Shown here: positions 18,536 through 27,351 of the stretch, in pieces
Layout of the letters: each line of letters starts with the position of its first letter
Position numbering within the stretch: position 1 is the stretch's first letter
Assembly: GCF_003182135.1 (NCBI RefSeq)
Contig: NZ_QGTL01000008.1
Coordinates: 186,001 to 250,000 of the forward strand
Origin: Nocardia neocaledoniensis
GTDB lineage: Bacteria > Actinomycetota > Actinomycetes > Mycobacteriales > Mycobacteriaceae
Direction of reading: 5' to 3'
Length of the DNA: 64,000 nt
Notes under the pieces: generated by a model
What the model was told of the DNA's origin: nothing
Databases searched by the model: none
What the model saw: the letters and a program-made list of their open reading frames with translations, nothing else
Program-made: the position numbers and the translations under genes

Positions 18536-19018
18536 ATGGCCAACAGATTCGATCCGCCTGCGGGCTGGACCCCACCGGGCTCGCAATTCCAGACCAGTTC
18601 CACGGTCTCGCGCACGGTGGTCGGCGCCTTCCTCGCGGTGCTCGTCACGCCGATCGGGATCGCGCTCGCCGCCCACGGCGCCCTCGACACCAGCCGCTGG
18701 GTGATCCTCGGCGACGCCGCCGACCGCTTCGGCTCGGCCGCCCAGATCATCGGCGGCGGCCTGCTGCTCCTGCTGGTCAGCGCGCTGGCCGGGTTCACCC
18801 CGGTCGCGACGATCCTGGCCGGGCTGGTGTGGGGCGTGCTGCCCGGGCTGATCTACTTCGTGTCGCCGGAGAGCACGTGGCGGCTGGTGGGGGATCTGCC
18901 GCTGATGACCGACGAGCTGCACATCGCGCTCAACTCGTGGATCACCAGCGGCTTCACCTTCGTGCTCGGCCTGCTGCTCGTCGGCGCCGGGGTGGCGGGC
19001 ACCCTGCGCCAACGGTGA
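18536..19018 (+). CDS. four-helix membrane protein of unknown function
   Basis: A 160-residue integral membrane protein with about four hydrophobic segments: VVGAFLAVLVTPIGIALA, IIGGGLLLLLVSALAGF, ILAGLVWGVLPGLIYFV and TFVLGLLLVGAGVAG. The N-terminus is a short Pro-rich cytoplasmic segment. GGAGGGGG lies 6 bases before the ATG. It is divergent from the helicase and ends 1 base before the convergent rtcB stop. No family is recognised. Confidence 0.8.
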   Translation: MANRFDPPAGWTPPGSQFQTSSTVSRTVVGAFLAVLVTPIGIALAAHGALDTSRWVILGDAADRFGSAAQIIGGGLLLLLVSALAGFTPVATILAGLVWGVLPGLIYFVSPESTWRLVGDLPLMTDELHIALNSWITSGFTFVLGLLLVGAGVAGTLRQR

Positions 19019-19019
19019 G

Positions 19020-20231
19020 TCAGCCCTTCACACACAGCACCTGACGCAGCGTCGCCACCACATCGACCAGGTCGGCCTGGGCCGCGATCACCTCGTCGAT
19101 GTCCTTGTACGCGGCCGGGATCTCGTCGACCACACCCGCGTCCTTGCGCGACTCCACGCCCTCGGTCTGCGCGACCAGGTCGGCGACCGTGTACTGCTTC
19201 TTGGCCGCCGTCCGGCTCAACCGCCGGCCCGCGCCGTGCGAGGCCGACTGGAACGAGGCCGGATTCCCCTTGCCACGCACCACATACGACCGCGTCCCCA
19301 TCGATCCGGGAATCAGCGCCAGGTCACCGGCGCCCGCGCGGACCGCGCCCTTGCGGGTCACCAGCATCGGCATCCCGTCGATGACCTCTTCCGCCACGTA
19401 GTTGTGGTGGCACGAGATCGGCGCGTCGAACCGCACCTCGCGGTCGGCGAATTCGTCGCGTACCGCGCGGCACACCAGCGACAGCATCACCGCGCGATTG
19501 CGCGCGGCGTACTCCTGCGCCCAGGTGAGGTCGCGCCGATACGCCGCCATCTCGGGCGTCCCGGCGAGGAACACCGCCAGGTCCCGGTCAGGCAGCGACT
19601 GGTTGTGCGCCAGCCCGCGCGCGATCGCCATGTGCCGCTCCGCCAGCTCCTTGCCGATGTTGCGCGACCCGGAGTGCAGCAGAATCCACACTGCGTCGTC
19701 CTGGTCCAGGCAGATCTCGATGAAGTGATTGCCCGACCCGAGCGACCCGATCTGCTTGTGCGCCTTGGACTCCAGCGACGACACCCCGGGGTGCAGCTCA
19801 CCGAACTCCCGCCAGAACCGCTCCCAGCCCTTCGTCCGCGCCGACTGCCCGTGCGAGCCCGCGTGCAGAGCCGTGACGTTCACAGCTTCCTTGTGCGCGT
19901 TGAACCCGACCGGCACAGCCCGCTCGATCCGCGACCGCAGCGAGCGCAGGTCGTCGGGCAGATCCGCCGCCGTCAGGCCGGTCTTCACACTCTCCATGCC
20001 GCAGCCGATGTCGACGCCGACCGCCGCGGGCGCGACCGCGTCCCGCATGGCGATGACCGACCCCACCGTCGCCCCTTTGCCGAGGTGCACATCGGGCATC
20101 ACGCGCAGTCCGTACACCCACTCCAGCTCCGCGATATTGCGGAGCTGGCGCAGCGCGGACTGCTCGATCTCGTGCTCTTCTGCCCACATGAGCGTCTGCG
20201 CCTTCGTACCGCGCAGCTCGACGGGAAACAT
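19020..20231 (-). CDS. rtcB: RNA 3'-phosphate/5'-OH ligase RtcB
   Basis: RtcB joins 2',3'-cyclic phosphate or 3'-phosphate RNA ends to 5'-hydroxyl ends using GTP and Mn2+. This 403-residue copy has PDVHLGKGATVGS, the metal-binding GVDIGCGME (Asp74, Cys77), GSLGSGNHFIE with its metal ligands, and the guanylylated His in SHGAGRRLSR near residue 331. All core motifs are intact and no intein interrupts the gene. GGGGAGG precedes ATG 20231. A LAGLIDADG protein gene starts about 71 bases away on the other strand, so the two share a promoter region. Actinobacterial RtcB is thought to repair cleaved tRNA or other RNA. Confidence 0.95.
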   Translation of the reverse strand: MFPVELRGTKAQTLMWAEEHEIEQSALRQLRNIAELEWVYGLRVMPDVHLGKGATVGSVIAMRDAVAPAAVGVDIGCGMESVKTGLTAADLPDDLRSLRSRIERAVPVGFNAHKEAVNVTALHAGSHGQSARTKGWERFWREFGELHPGVSSLESKAHKQIGSLGSGNHFIEICLDQDDAVWILLHSGSRNIGKELAERHMAIARGLAHNQSLPDRDLAVFLAGTPEMAAYRRDLTWAQEYAARNRAVMLSLVCRAVRDEFADREVRFDAPISCHHNYVAEEVIDGMPMLVTRKGAVRAGAGDLALIPGSMGTRSYVVRGKGNPASFQSASHGAGRRLSRTAAKKQYTVADLVAQTEGVESRKDAGVVDEIPAAYKDIDEVIAAQADLVDVVATLRQVLCVKG

Positions 20232-20301
20232 GGTTGTTCCTCCCCTTGTTCGTGTGTACTCACGGTAGGTAACGACAGGGTGGGCTTGCATCTGGTTTTC
20301 G

Positions 20302-21156
20302 GTGGCACCGGAACCATGGGTGATCGGAGGAGTGGTGGCGTCCATCGGCGGCGAACGGGCAGTATTTCTCGACCCGGCGATTCCTGCAGTCGCCTATGTG
20401 ATCGGTCTGCTGCAGACGGACGGTTCACACGAGGGCAGTCTCGACGGTAAGGGACGCATCTCTCTAGAGCTCGCCGTCCGCGATGAGAACGTGCTGCTAC
20501 AGGTCGCGGACATTCTTCCGTGCTATTCGTCGATCGGTCGTCGCAGTCGCTCGACCAACTTTGCCGACCACTCGGAGACAGCGACACTGCGTTTCTACGA
20601 CAGAGGAACTCGGCAGGCCTTGGCGAATCTCGGCGTTCCGGTCGGTCGAAAAGCGAGGCATATCGAGCCTCCGGCGCAGCCGTTCGCCCGGGCGGATTAT
20701 CTGCGAGGTTTGCTCGACGGCGACGGGTCGATCGGTTTCACCCGGAAGGGCGAGCCATTCATAAGCTTTGTGACGGCGAGCCCGACGGCGGCGGAGTTCT
20801 TCTGCCGTGCCGTGCGAGACGTGTGCGGGGTCGAGCGAAGCTGTCGCCCCAACCAGCGGGACGGGGTGTGCAATGTCATGGTCCTGAACCGTGCGGCGGC
20901 CCAGCTCGCCGCGTGGGCGTGGTGTGAGCCGGTTGTGATCGGCATCGAACGCAAGCGAGCGGCTGCCGCACTGGTCGCGCAGTGGTCGCCTCCAGCCGCG
21001 AAAGAAGGTAGATACGGCGTGACGCGGAAGCAGTGGACAGCAGCCGATGACGACGTGGTTCTAGAGCACTCACCGACGGTCGCGGCAGGGTTGTTGGGAC
21101 GGACGGTTTCCAGTGTTTCCGCGCGACGATGGAGGTTGCGGCGCGAAATGGTTTGA
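20302..21156 (+). CDS. LAGLIDADG homing-endonuclease-like protein with helical tail
   Basis: A protein of up to 284 residues with two LAGLIDADG-like motifs: YVIGLLQTDGS (about 32-42) and YLRGLLDGDGS (about 133-143), each ending in the acidic residue needed for metal-dependent cleavage. This two-motif layout matches monomeric homing endonucleases. The last 45 residues (KQWTAADDDVVLEHS, LLGRTVSSVSARRW) resemble a Myb/SANT- or HTH-like nucleic-acid-binding unit. It is free-standing, not in an intein. Codon use and base composition are less GC-rich than neighbours, hinting at transfer. The start is uncertain: GTG 20302, 20320, 20332 and 20335 are in frame, and GGAGGA at 20326 favours 20335. It may be a selfish homing gene or an RNA-processing partner of RtcB. 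Confidence 0.82.
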   Translation: MAPEPWVIGGVVASIGGERAVFLDPAIPAVAYVIGLLQTDGSHEGSLDGKGRISLELAVRDENVLLQVADILPCYSSIGRRSRSTNFADHSETATLRFYDRGTRQALANLGVPVGRKARHIEPPAQPFARADYLRGLLDGDGSIGFTRKGEPFISFVTASPTAAEFFCRAVRDVCGVERSCRPNQRDGVCNVMVLNRAAAQLAAWAWCEPVVIGIERKRAAAALVAQWSPPAAKEGRYGVTRKQWTAADDDVVLEHSPTVAAGLLGRTVSSVSARRWRLRREMV

Positions 21157-21177
21157 CCAGCCGTCCGTCTTCCGTGG

Positions 21178-22053
21178 TCAACCAGTTCGGAGAAGTGCCC
21201 GAATTTCATCCTGTCCAGGGATAGACGAGCTGGCGCCGAGGCGGGTGGTGGCCACCGCGCCCGCGGCGTTCGCCCATGTCACCGCGGTGGGCGGCCCGGC
21301 TGCCCAGGTGGCCACGAGCGCGCCGGTGAACGCGTCGCCCGCGCCGGTGGTGTCGACGACGTCGACCCGGCGGCCGGGGACGGTCAGCTCGGTGCCGTCC
21401 GGAGCGCGATACACCGCGCCCGCGCCGCCGCGGGTTCGCACCACATGGGGCACCTCGGGCAGCTCGGTGGAATAGCGTTCGGCCTCCAGCGAATTCACGA
21501 TGGCCAGGTCGACGTCGGCCCACAGTTGGGCCGGTAGTGGCTGGACCGGTGAGGGATTCAGGGCGACGACGGTGCCCGACGAGCGGGCGTGCCGGGCGGC
21601 GGCGGCCACGGTGTCGAGCGGAATCTCCAACTGGCACAGCAGGATGTCGGCCCTGGCGATGGCATCGAGTTCATCGCTGGTCAGGTCGGTCACCCGGCCG
21701 TTGGCGCCCGCCACGACGATGATGCTGTTCTCGCCGGTCCCGTCGACCACGATGGTCGCGACCCCGCTCGGACCGTCGACGATGCGCATCAGGGTGGTGT
21801 CCACGCCCGCGTCGGTCAGCGTCGAGCGCAAGGTCGCGCCGAACGCGTCGTCACCGACCGCGCCGAGGAAACGCACCCTCGCGCCCGACCGTGCCGCCGC
21901 GATCGCCTGATTGGCGCCCTTGCCGCCCGGCACCGTCGCGAAACCCGTCCCGAGCACTGTCTCCCCGGGTTCCGGTCTGCGCGCGGTCGTGGTGACCAGA
22001 TCCATGTTGACGCTGCCCAACACGACGACGGTCTGCCCAGCGGGAGTCTCCAT
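21178..22053 (-). CDS. rbsK: ribokinase, PfkB family
   Basis: A 291-residue sugar kinase that phosphorylates D-ribose at O5. It has the ribokinase N-terminal motif GSVNMDLV, the substrate motif GGKGANQAIAAARSG and the PfkB signature DTTGAGDAFTGAL with the catalytic Asp. The ATG at 22053 aligns with the family start; upstream codons (MSTGFAP...) overlap DnaA-box-like DNA and are unlikely to be coding. Convergent with the endonuclease gene, divergent from proA. A ribokinase also lies in this interval in M. tuberculosis (Rv2436). No ribose transporter is adjacent. Confidence 0.92.
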   Translation of the reverse strand: METPAGQTVVVLGSVNMDLVTTTARRPEPGETVLGTGFATVPGGKGANQAIAAARSGARVRFLGAVGDDAFGATLRSTLTDAGVDTTLMRIVDGPSGVATIVVDGTGENSIIVVAGANGRVTDLTSDELDAIARADILLCQLEIPLDTVAAAARHARSSGTVVALNPSPVQPLPAQLWADVDLAIVNSLEAERYSTELPEVPHVVRTRGGAGAVYRAPDGTELTVPGRRVDVVDTTGAGDAFTGALVATWAAGPPTAVTWANAAGAVATTRLGASSSIPGQDEIRALLRTG

Positions 22054-22095
22054 GTTCGCCAACCTAGCGATCGCGGGGCCCGGCGTGGCGGGGCT

Positions 22096-22134
22096 TGTGG
22101 ACAATTCTCCCGCTGGCGCGAAACCTGTGGACAA
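22096..22134 (-). promoter_or_regulatory. pair of DnaA-box-like sites between rbsK and proA
   Basis: Two exact copies of TGTGGACAA (22096-22104 and 22126-22134), i.e. TTGTCCACA on the minus strand, are 30 bp apart start to start. TTGTCCACA matches the actinobacterial DnaA-box consensus. The 164-bp gap between the divergent genes has no other obvious feature. They could titrate DnaA or couple proA/rbsK to replication. Confidence 0.5.
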
Positions 22135-22217
22135 CTCGGTCCCCGCGCCGGTCGGAGCCGTATTCGGGGGTCCGGGTGGCGGCGAGCGGGCGAGCCGGAC
22201 TGCGTAGGCTGGTGCCC

Positions 22218-23483
22218 ATGACGGTAGAAGTGACCCCCGAGCTCGACATCCGCGCAGCGGTGCACGACGCCGCCCGCAGGGCTCGCGTCGCGTCCCGCGT
22301 GCTGGCTCAGCTCACCACGGCGCAGAAGAACGACGCACTGCACGCGGCGGCCGACGCCCTGCTCGCCGCCGCCGACCGCGTGCTCGCGGCCAACGAGGCC
22401 GATATCGAGGCGGCGCGGGCCGCGGGGACGGAGGAGAACTTGCTCGATCGCCTCCGGCTGACCAAGGCTCGCGTCGACGGCATCGCCTCCGGCCTGCGCC
22501 AGGTGGCCGGGCTGCCCGATCCGGTCGGCGTGGTCGTACGCGGCTCCACGCTGCCCAACGGTCTCGAGATCCGCCAGACCAGGGTCCCGCTCGGCGTGGT
22601 CGGCATGGTGTACGAGGCCCGGCCCAACGTCACCGTCGACGCGTTCGGCCTCGCCCTCAAGTCGGGCAACGCCGCCCTGCTGCGCGGTTCCTCCTCTGCG
22701 GCGAACTCCAACGCCACCCTGGTCGAGGTGCTGCGCGAAGCCCTTGTCGCCCAGGACATCCCGGCCGACGCGGTGCAGCTGCTGCCCAGCCACGACCGTT
22801 CCAGCGTCACCCACCTCATCCAGGCCCGCGGCCTGGTCGACGTGGTCATCCCGCGCGGCGGCGCCGGCCTGATCAACGCGGTGGTGCGCGACGCCCAGGT
22901 GCCCACCATCGAAACCGGCACCGGCAACTGCCACGTCTACGTGCACTCCGCCGCCGACCTCGACATGGCCGAGGCCATCGTCCTCAACGCCAAGACCCGC
23001 CGCCCCAGCGTGTGCAACGCGGCCGAGACCCTGCTGATCGACGCGGCCGTCGCCGACACCGCGCTGCCGCGGCTGAGCAAGGCCCTCACCGACGCCGGCG
23101 TCACCATCCACGGCGATCTGCCCGGCCAGGTGCCCGCCACCGAGGCCGACTGGGGCGAGGAGTACCTCACGATGGACATCGCGCTCCAGGTCGTCGACGG
23201 TCTCGACGCGGCCGTCGAGCACATCAACACCTGGGGCACCGGCCACACCGAGGCCATCGTCACCGCCGACCTGGCCGCCGCCAGGGAGTTCACCACCCGC
23301 GTCGACGCGGCCGCGGTGATGGTCAACGCGTCCACCGCGTTCACCGACGGCGAGCAATTCGGCTTCGGCGCCGAGATCGGCATCTCCACCCAGAAGCTGC
23401 ATGCCCGCGGCCCGATGGCACTGCCCGAACTCACCTCCACCAAGTGGATCGTGTGGGGCGACGGCCAGACTCGGCCGGTGTGA
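22218..23483 (+). CDS. proA: gamma-glutamyl phosphate reductase
   Basis: ProA reduces gamma-glutamyl phosphate to glutamate semialdehyde with NADPH, the second step of proline synthesis. The product is 421 residues. VPLGVVGMVYEARPNVTVDA, LIPRGG-like VVIPRGGAGLI, and the catalytic Cys in RRPSVCNAAETLL are present, with GFGAEIGISTQKLHARGPM at the C-terminus. The ATG is 16 bases after TAGGCTGG, a weak ribosome site. The stop overlaps the GTG of the MoxR gene (GTGA), so proA, moxR and the VWA gene are probably co-transcribed. Confidence 0.96.
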   Translation: MTVEVTPELDIRAAVHDAARRARVASRVLAQLTTAQKNDALHAAADALLAAADRVLAANEADIEAARAAGTEENLLDRLRLTKARVDGIASGLRQVAGLPDPVGVVVRGSTLPNGLEIRQTRVPLGVVGMVYEARPNVTVDAFGLALKSGNAALLRGSSSAANSNATLVEVLREALVAQDIPADAVQLLPSHDRSSVTHLIQARGLVDVVIPRGGAGLINAVVRDAQVPTIETGTGNCHVYVHSAADLDMAEAIVLNAKTRRPSVCNAAETLLIDAAVADTALPRLSKALTDAGVTIHGDLPGQVPATEADWGEEYLTMDIALQVVDGLDAAVEHINTWGTGHTEAIVTADLAAAREFTTRVDAAAVMVNASTAFTDGEQFGFGAEIGISTQKLHARGPMALPELTSTKWIVWGDGQTRPV

Positions 23484-24358
23484 CCGTGACACTGGTAGAG
23501 GAACCGATCTTCACCTCGGTCGACGACGTCATCGCCCGCCTGGCCACCACCGGCTACCTCGCCGACAAGGCCACGGCCACGTCGGTCTTCCTGGCCGACC
23601 GCCTCGGCAAGCCCCTGCTCATCGAGGGCCCCGCCGGCGTCGGCAAGACCGAACTGTCGCGGGCGGTGGCGCAGGTCGCCGGCGCGGAACTGGTCCGCCT
23701 GCAGTGCTACGAGGGCGTCGACGAGGCACGCGCGCTCTATGAGTGGAATCACGCCAAGCAGATCCTGCGGATCCAGGCGTCGAGTGAGAACGACTGGGCC
23801 GAAACCAAAGCCGACGTCTTCACCGAGGAGTTCCTGCTCTCGCGTCCGCTGCTCACCGCCATCCGACGCAGTGAGCCGACGGTCCTGCTGATCGACGAGA
23901 CCGACAAGGCCGATGTCGAGATCGAGGGCCTGCTGCTCGAGGTGCTCAGCGATTTCGCGGTGACGGTGCCGGAACTGGGCACCATCACCGCCACCAGGAA
24001 GCCGTTCGTGGTGCTCACCTCGAACGCCACCCGCGAACTGTCCGAGGCGCTCAAACGCCGCTGCCTGTACCTGCACCTGGACTTCCCCGACGAAGACCTG
24101 GAGCGGCGCATCCTGGCCAGCCGCGTTCCCGAGCTGTCGGCCGCGGTGGGTGAGCAGTTGGTGCGGATCGTGCACGTGCTGCGCGGCATGCAGCTCAAGA
24201 AGCTGCCGTCGGTGGCCGAGTCGATCGACTGGGGCCACACCCTGCTGGCCCTCGGCGCCGAGGACCTCGACGACGCGACCGTGCGCGCCACCCTCGGCGT
24301 CGTGCTCAAGCACCGCAGCGACCACCAGCGCGCGCTGGCCGAGCTGAAGCTGGTGTGA
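23480..24358 (+). CDS. MoxR-type AAA+ ATPase
   Basis: A 292-residue AAA+ ATPase of the MoxR/CoxD-like group. Walker A is GPAGVGKTE (50-58), Walker B is TVLLIDETDKAD, sensor 1 is VLTSNATREL, and the arginine finger region is LKRRCLYLHLDFP. MoxR ATPases work with VWA-domain proteins as metal-cofactor or complex-assembly chaperones, and the next gene is such a protein. GTG 23480 overlaps the proA stop by 4 bases; GTG 23486 is an alternative. The pair matches Rv2426c/Rv2425c of M. tuberculosis in position. Confidence 0.9.
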   Translation: MTVTLVEEPIFTSVDDVIARLATTGYLADKATATSVFLADRLGKPLLIEGPAGVGKTELSRAVAQVAGAELVRLQCYEGVDEARALYEWNHAKQILRIQASSENDWAETKADVFTEEFLLSRPLLTAIRRSEPTVLLIDETDKADVEIEGLLLEVLSDFAVTVPELGTITATRKPFVVLTSNATRELSEALKRRCLYLHLDFPDEDLERRILASRVPELSAAVGEQLVRIVHVLRGMQLKKLPSVAESIDWGHTLLALGAEDLDDATVRATLGVVLKHRSDHQRALAELKLV

Positions 24359-24359
24359 G

Positions 24360-25751
24360 ATGAGCGCGCCCGCCCCGCACGGACTCGGTGGGCACGTCGC
24401 CGGGTTCGTGGCGGCGCTGCGTGCCCGCGGCGTCCCGGTGGGGCCGTCGGAGACCGTCGACGCGGGCCGGGTGATCACGGTGCTCGACCTGCTCGATCGC
24501 GAGTCGGTCCGGGAGGGGCTGGCGTGCGCGCTGCTGCGCCGCCCGACCCATCGCGCCACCTTCGACGGGCTGTTCGATCTGTGGTTCCCGGTCGCGGTGG
24601 GCGAGCGCAGCGCGTCGTCTCCCGAAGTGCCACGCACCCCGGACGGAAAAGTCGACCTGCCCGCGCTGCGTGAACAGCTGGCCGAGCTGCTCACCGCCGA
24701 GGACAGCGGCCCCCAGCTGCAACTGCTGGCGGGGCAGATCGTCGAGCAGCTGGGGCAGTACCAATCGGCGCGCGGCCCCTCGTTCTCCGCGTATCAGGCG
24801 CTCAAAGACCTCGCGCCGCAGACGCTGCTGTCGCGGGTGCTGGCCGGTCTCGGGCTGCCGCCCGACGCGAGCGACCGCGATACCGAGGTCGCCCAGCGCC
24901 TGGTCCGGGAACGGATCGCGGGCTTTCGCAAGAGCGTGGAAGCCGAGACCAACCGCCGCGTCGCCGAGCAGATCGGGCGTGACCGGGTCGCCACCTACGG
25001 CGTCGCCCGCCAGGCCGAGGACGCCGACTTCCTGCGCGCCTCCGAACGCGAACTGGCCGAGCTGCGGCGCGGCACCCAGCGCCTGGCCCGTATCCTCGCC
25101 TCGCGACTCGCGGTGCGGCGCAAGCGCGCCCGCCGGGGCGAGATCGACCTGCGCAAGACGCTGCGCGCGTCGATGTCCACCGGCGGCGTCCCGATCGATC
25201 TCGTGAACCGCAAGCCCCGCCCCGGCCGCCCGGAATTGGTACTGCTGTGCGACATCTCGGGCTCGGTCGCCGGGTTCAGCAATTTCACCCTGCTGCTGGT
25301 GAGCGCCTTGCGTGAGCAGTTCTCCCGCGTGCGGATCTTCGCCTTCGTCGACCGCACCGACGAGGTCACCGGCTTCTTCGACCCGCACGCCGGCCTCGAC
25401 GACGTTCTGACCAGGATCTTCACCGAATCCCGGATCATCGACGCCGACGGTCACTCCGACTACGGCCAGGCGCTGACCACCTTCGCCGACGGGTTCGCCG
25501 ACGCCGTCACCAGCCGTAGTTCGCTGCTGGTCCTCGGCGACGGCCGCACCAACTACCGCAATCCGCAACTGGACATCCTGCGGCAGTTGGTCGACACGGC
25601 CAAACACGCGCACTGGCTCAACCCCGAACCGCGAAACCTCTGGGGCAGTGGCGATTCGGCGGCCCGCGAGTACGGCGAGGTGATCGAGATGCACGAATGC
25701 CGGTCCGCGCGACAGCTCACCGAGGTGGTCTCGCGGCTGTTGCCCGTCTGA
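24360..25751 (+). CDS. VWA-domain CoxE-like protein
   Basis: A 463-residue protein of the CoxE/DUF58-like VWA group that partners MoxR ATPases. The first 250 residues are helical and charged. The VWA domain begins at LVLLCDISGSV, where D-x-S-x-S forms the MIDAS metal site (about residue 297). It continues with RIFAFVDRTDEVT and LLVLGDGRTNYR and ends at about 455. It starts one base after the MoxR stop. The client of this chaperone pair is not evident: no CO dehydrogenase or other metalloenzyme gene is adjacent. Confidence 0.88.
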   Translation: MSAPAPHGLGGHVAGFVAALRARGVPVGPSETVDAGRVITVLDLLDRESVREGLACALLRRPTHRATFDGLFDLWFPVAVGERSASSPEVPRTPDGKVDLPALREQLAELLTAEDSGPQLQLLAGQIVEQLGQYQSARGPSFSAYQALKDLAPQTLLSRVLAGLGLPPDASDRDTEVAQRLVRERIAGFRKSVEAETNRRVAEQIGRDRVATYGVARQAEDADFLRASERELAELRRGTQRLARILASRLAVRRKRARRGEIDLRKTLRASMSTGGVPIDLVNRKPRPGRPELVLLCDISGSVAGFSNFTLLLVSALREQFSRVRIFAFVDRTDEVTGFFDPHAGLDDVLTRIFTESRIIDADGHSDYGQALTTFADGFADAVTSRSSLLVLGDGRTNYRNPQLDILRQLVDTAKHAHWLNPEPRNLWGSGDSAAREYGEVIEMHECRSARQLTEVVSRLLPV

Positions 25752-25763
25752 AGGAGCAGGTGA

Positions 25764-26099
25764 ATGAGCGACGATCTGCTGGCCTACTGCCTGGCCAAAC
25801 CCGGTGCCTGGCAGGACGAGCCCTGGGAAGGTGACGTCGTGGCCAAGGTGGGCGACAAGATCTTCGCCTTCCTCGGCACCGGCGCCTCGATCGGTCTCAA
25901 ATGCGGTCGCGACCGCGCCGAGGCCGACGAACTGGTGCTCATCTACCCGGACGACGTCAGCGCGTCCGCCTATATCGGCCGCTACGGCTGGAACAGCATC
26001 ACCGTGGACGGCGCCGTCCCCGCCGACGAACTGCGCGAACTGATCGACGCCTCCTACGACGCGGTCGTCGCCAAGCTCCCGAAATCCAAGCGGCCCTGA
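25764..26099 (+). CDS. MmcQ/YjbR family DNA-binding-like protein
   Basis: A 111-residue protein of the MmcQ/YjbR family: YCLAKPGAWQDEPW at the start, a central KVGDKIFAFLGTG, then YIGRYGWNSITVDG and a final helix ending KLPKSKRP. The fold resembles small double-wing DNA-binding proteins, but function is unproven. GGAG lies 9 bases before the ATG, and the gene starts 12 bases after the VWA gene, so it probably belongs to the proA-moxR-VWA transcript. Confidence 0.85.
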   Translation: MSDDLLAYCLAKPGAWQDEPWEGDVVAKVGDKIFAFLGTGASIGLKCGRDRAEADELVLIYPDDVSASAYIGRYGWNSITVDGAVPADELRELIDASYDAVVAKLPKSKRP

Positions 26100-26254
26100 C
26101 GGCTTCAGCGAACGTTAAGCGGCTCGAAGGCAGCGCCCACCAAGATCACCGCCATGCTGGCAGGGGCGTCGCGCGGCGACGAGCGGTCCGATCCGAGCTC
26201 GGATGTGGGGACCCACGCGTCACGAGCCGGAGCGCATCGGGCTCGGTTCGCTCG

Positions 26255-27340
26255 GTGAACGACGAGCTCGACGAGAGAACTCCCGCGGTGAGTGGTTCCG
26301 GCGACCCCGGCGCGGGCGGCGGGAGGGCCGCGGGTGCTCTCGGCCCGGATTCCGGAGTGGATGCCGCGGCCGGACCCGCGGCGCGTTTCGCGACCGGGGT
26401 TATGCGTGGGCTGACGGCGCCCGGCCTGATCACGGTGCGTGGTGCGGACGACCCGCCGCGCGAAGGCGAACGTTGCCTGCCGAGCGGGACCGGCGCCAGG
26501 GCGGCGCGCCGGCTGTCCGAGATCGCGGCGGTCCGCCTGGCCGACGCGCCCGCGGCGGCGGAGGAGCAGCTGCGGCGCGCCCTGGTCGTCGGGTACGGCG
26601 AGCTGGAGGCGCGCGAGGAGGCCGAGCTCCGCACGAGGCTCGTCACCGCGATCGCCGCGCAGCCGGACCGCGATCCCGATCTGGCGCGCGCCGCCGCGTC
26701 GGCCGCCGCCTGCTGGCAGCCGATCTCGGCGGCCGACGCGGCGCATCTCGGGGTGGTCGCGGGACGAGCCTGGCACCGGGCGGGTAGGCATGCCGAAGCG
26801 GTCGCGGCTCTCGAGGGGCCGCTGGTGCGCGGCGCCGTCGGCTATCCGCCGGGTGAGCTCGCGCGGGTGCGCGCCGAGTTCGCCGAATCGCTGATCCGGC
26901 TCGGCCGCTACCGGCAGGCCGCGTGGCAGTTCACCGAGGCCGCGCGGCTGCTTGCGGGGGACCGGTCGCACCGGCGCAGGCACGCCGACCTCGTATGGTC
27001 GGCGGCCGTGGCCCGCGAATGCTGCGGCCAGGAATCGGCGGCCCTCGGGGGTTACCTGCGCGCCGCCGGGCTGTGGGGTGAGCAGGACAAGATCGTGCCG
27101 CGTGCCCGCTGTCTGCGGGCCGCGGCCTGGTTGCAACTGCGCGGCCCCGGCGGCCGGGTGCGCGGGCCGTGGTGGGTGACGATGGACGTCCTGCTCGCCG
27201 AACTGAACCAGCGGCTCGCCGCCGAGCCCGCCGCGCACATCGCCGACGAGCTCGATCGCACCCGAGCCCAGTTCGCCCAGATGTGCGCGCAGGCGTCGCG
27301 GACCAGGTCCGGTCCGCTCGAAGGACGGCAACCCCGTTAA
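26255..27340 (+). CDS. helical-repeat (TPR-like) protein of unknown function
   Basis: About 361 residues from GTG 26255. Residues 1-65 are Gly/Ala/Pro-rich and probably disordered; the rest is Ala/Arg/Leu helix pairs (AVRLADAPAAAEEQLRRAL, HLGVVAGRAWHRAGRHAEAV, SLIRLGRYRQAAWQFTEAAR) with TPR-like spacing. No enzyme motif, signal peptide or membrane helix is seen. The start is weakly supported because there is no clear ribosome site; ATG 26401 is another option. It lies 11 bases upstream of nadD on the same strand. Confidence 0.6.
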   Translation: MNDELDERTPAVSGSGDPGAGGGRAAGALGPDSGVDAAAGPAARFATGVMRGLTAPGLITVRGADDPPREGERCLPSGTGARAARRLSEIAAVRLADAPAAAEEQLRRALVVGYGELEAREEAELRTRLVTAIAAQPDRDPDLARAAASAAACWQPISAADAAHLGVVAGRAWHRAGRHAEAVAALEGPLVRGAVGYPPGELARVRAEFAESLIRLGRYRQAAWQFTEAARLLAGDRSHRRRHADLVWSAAVARECCGQESAALGGYLRAAGLWGEQDKIVPRARCLRAAAWLQLRGPGGRVRGPWWVTMDVLLAELNQRLAAEPAAHIADELDRTRAQFAQMCAQASRTRSGPLEGRQPR

Positions 27341-27351
27341 GCTCGGACCTC

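Noticed and set aside
19020..20231. An intein in rtcB, suggested by the adjacent LAGLIDADG gene
   Set aside because: The rtcB frame is uninterrupted at 403 residues and no splicing-block motifs are present; the endonuclease is a separate divergent gene.
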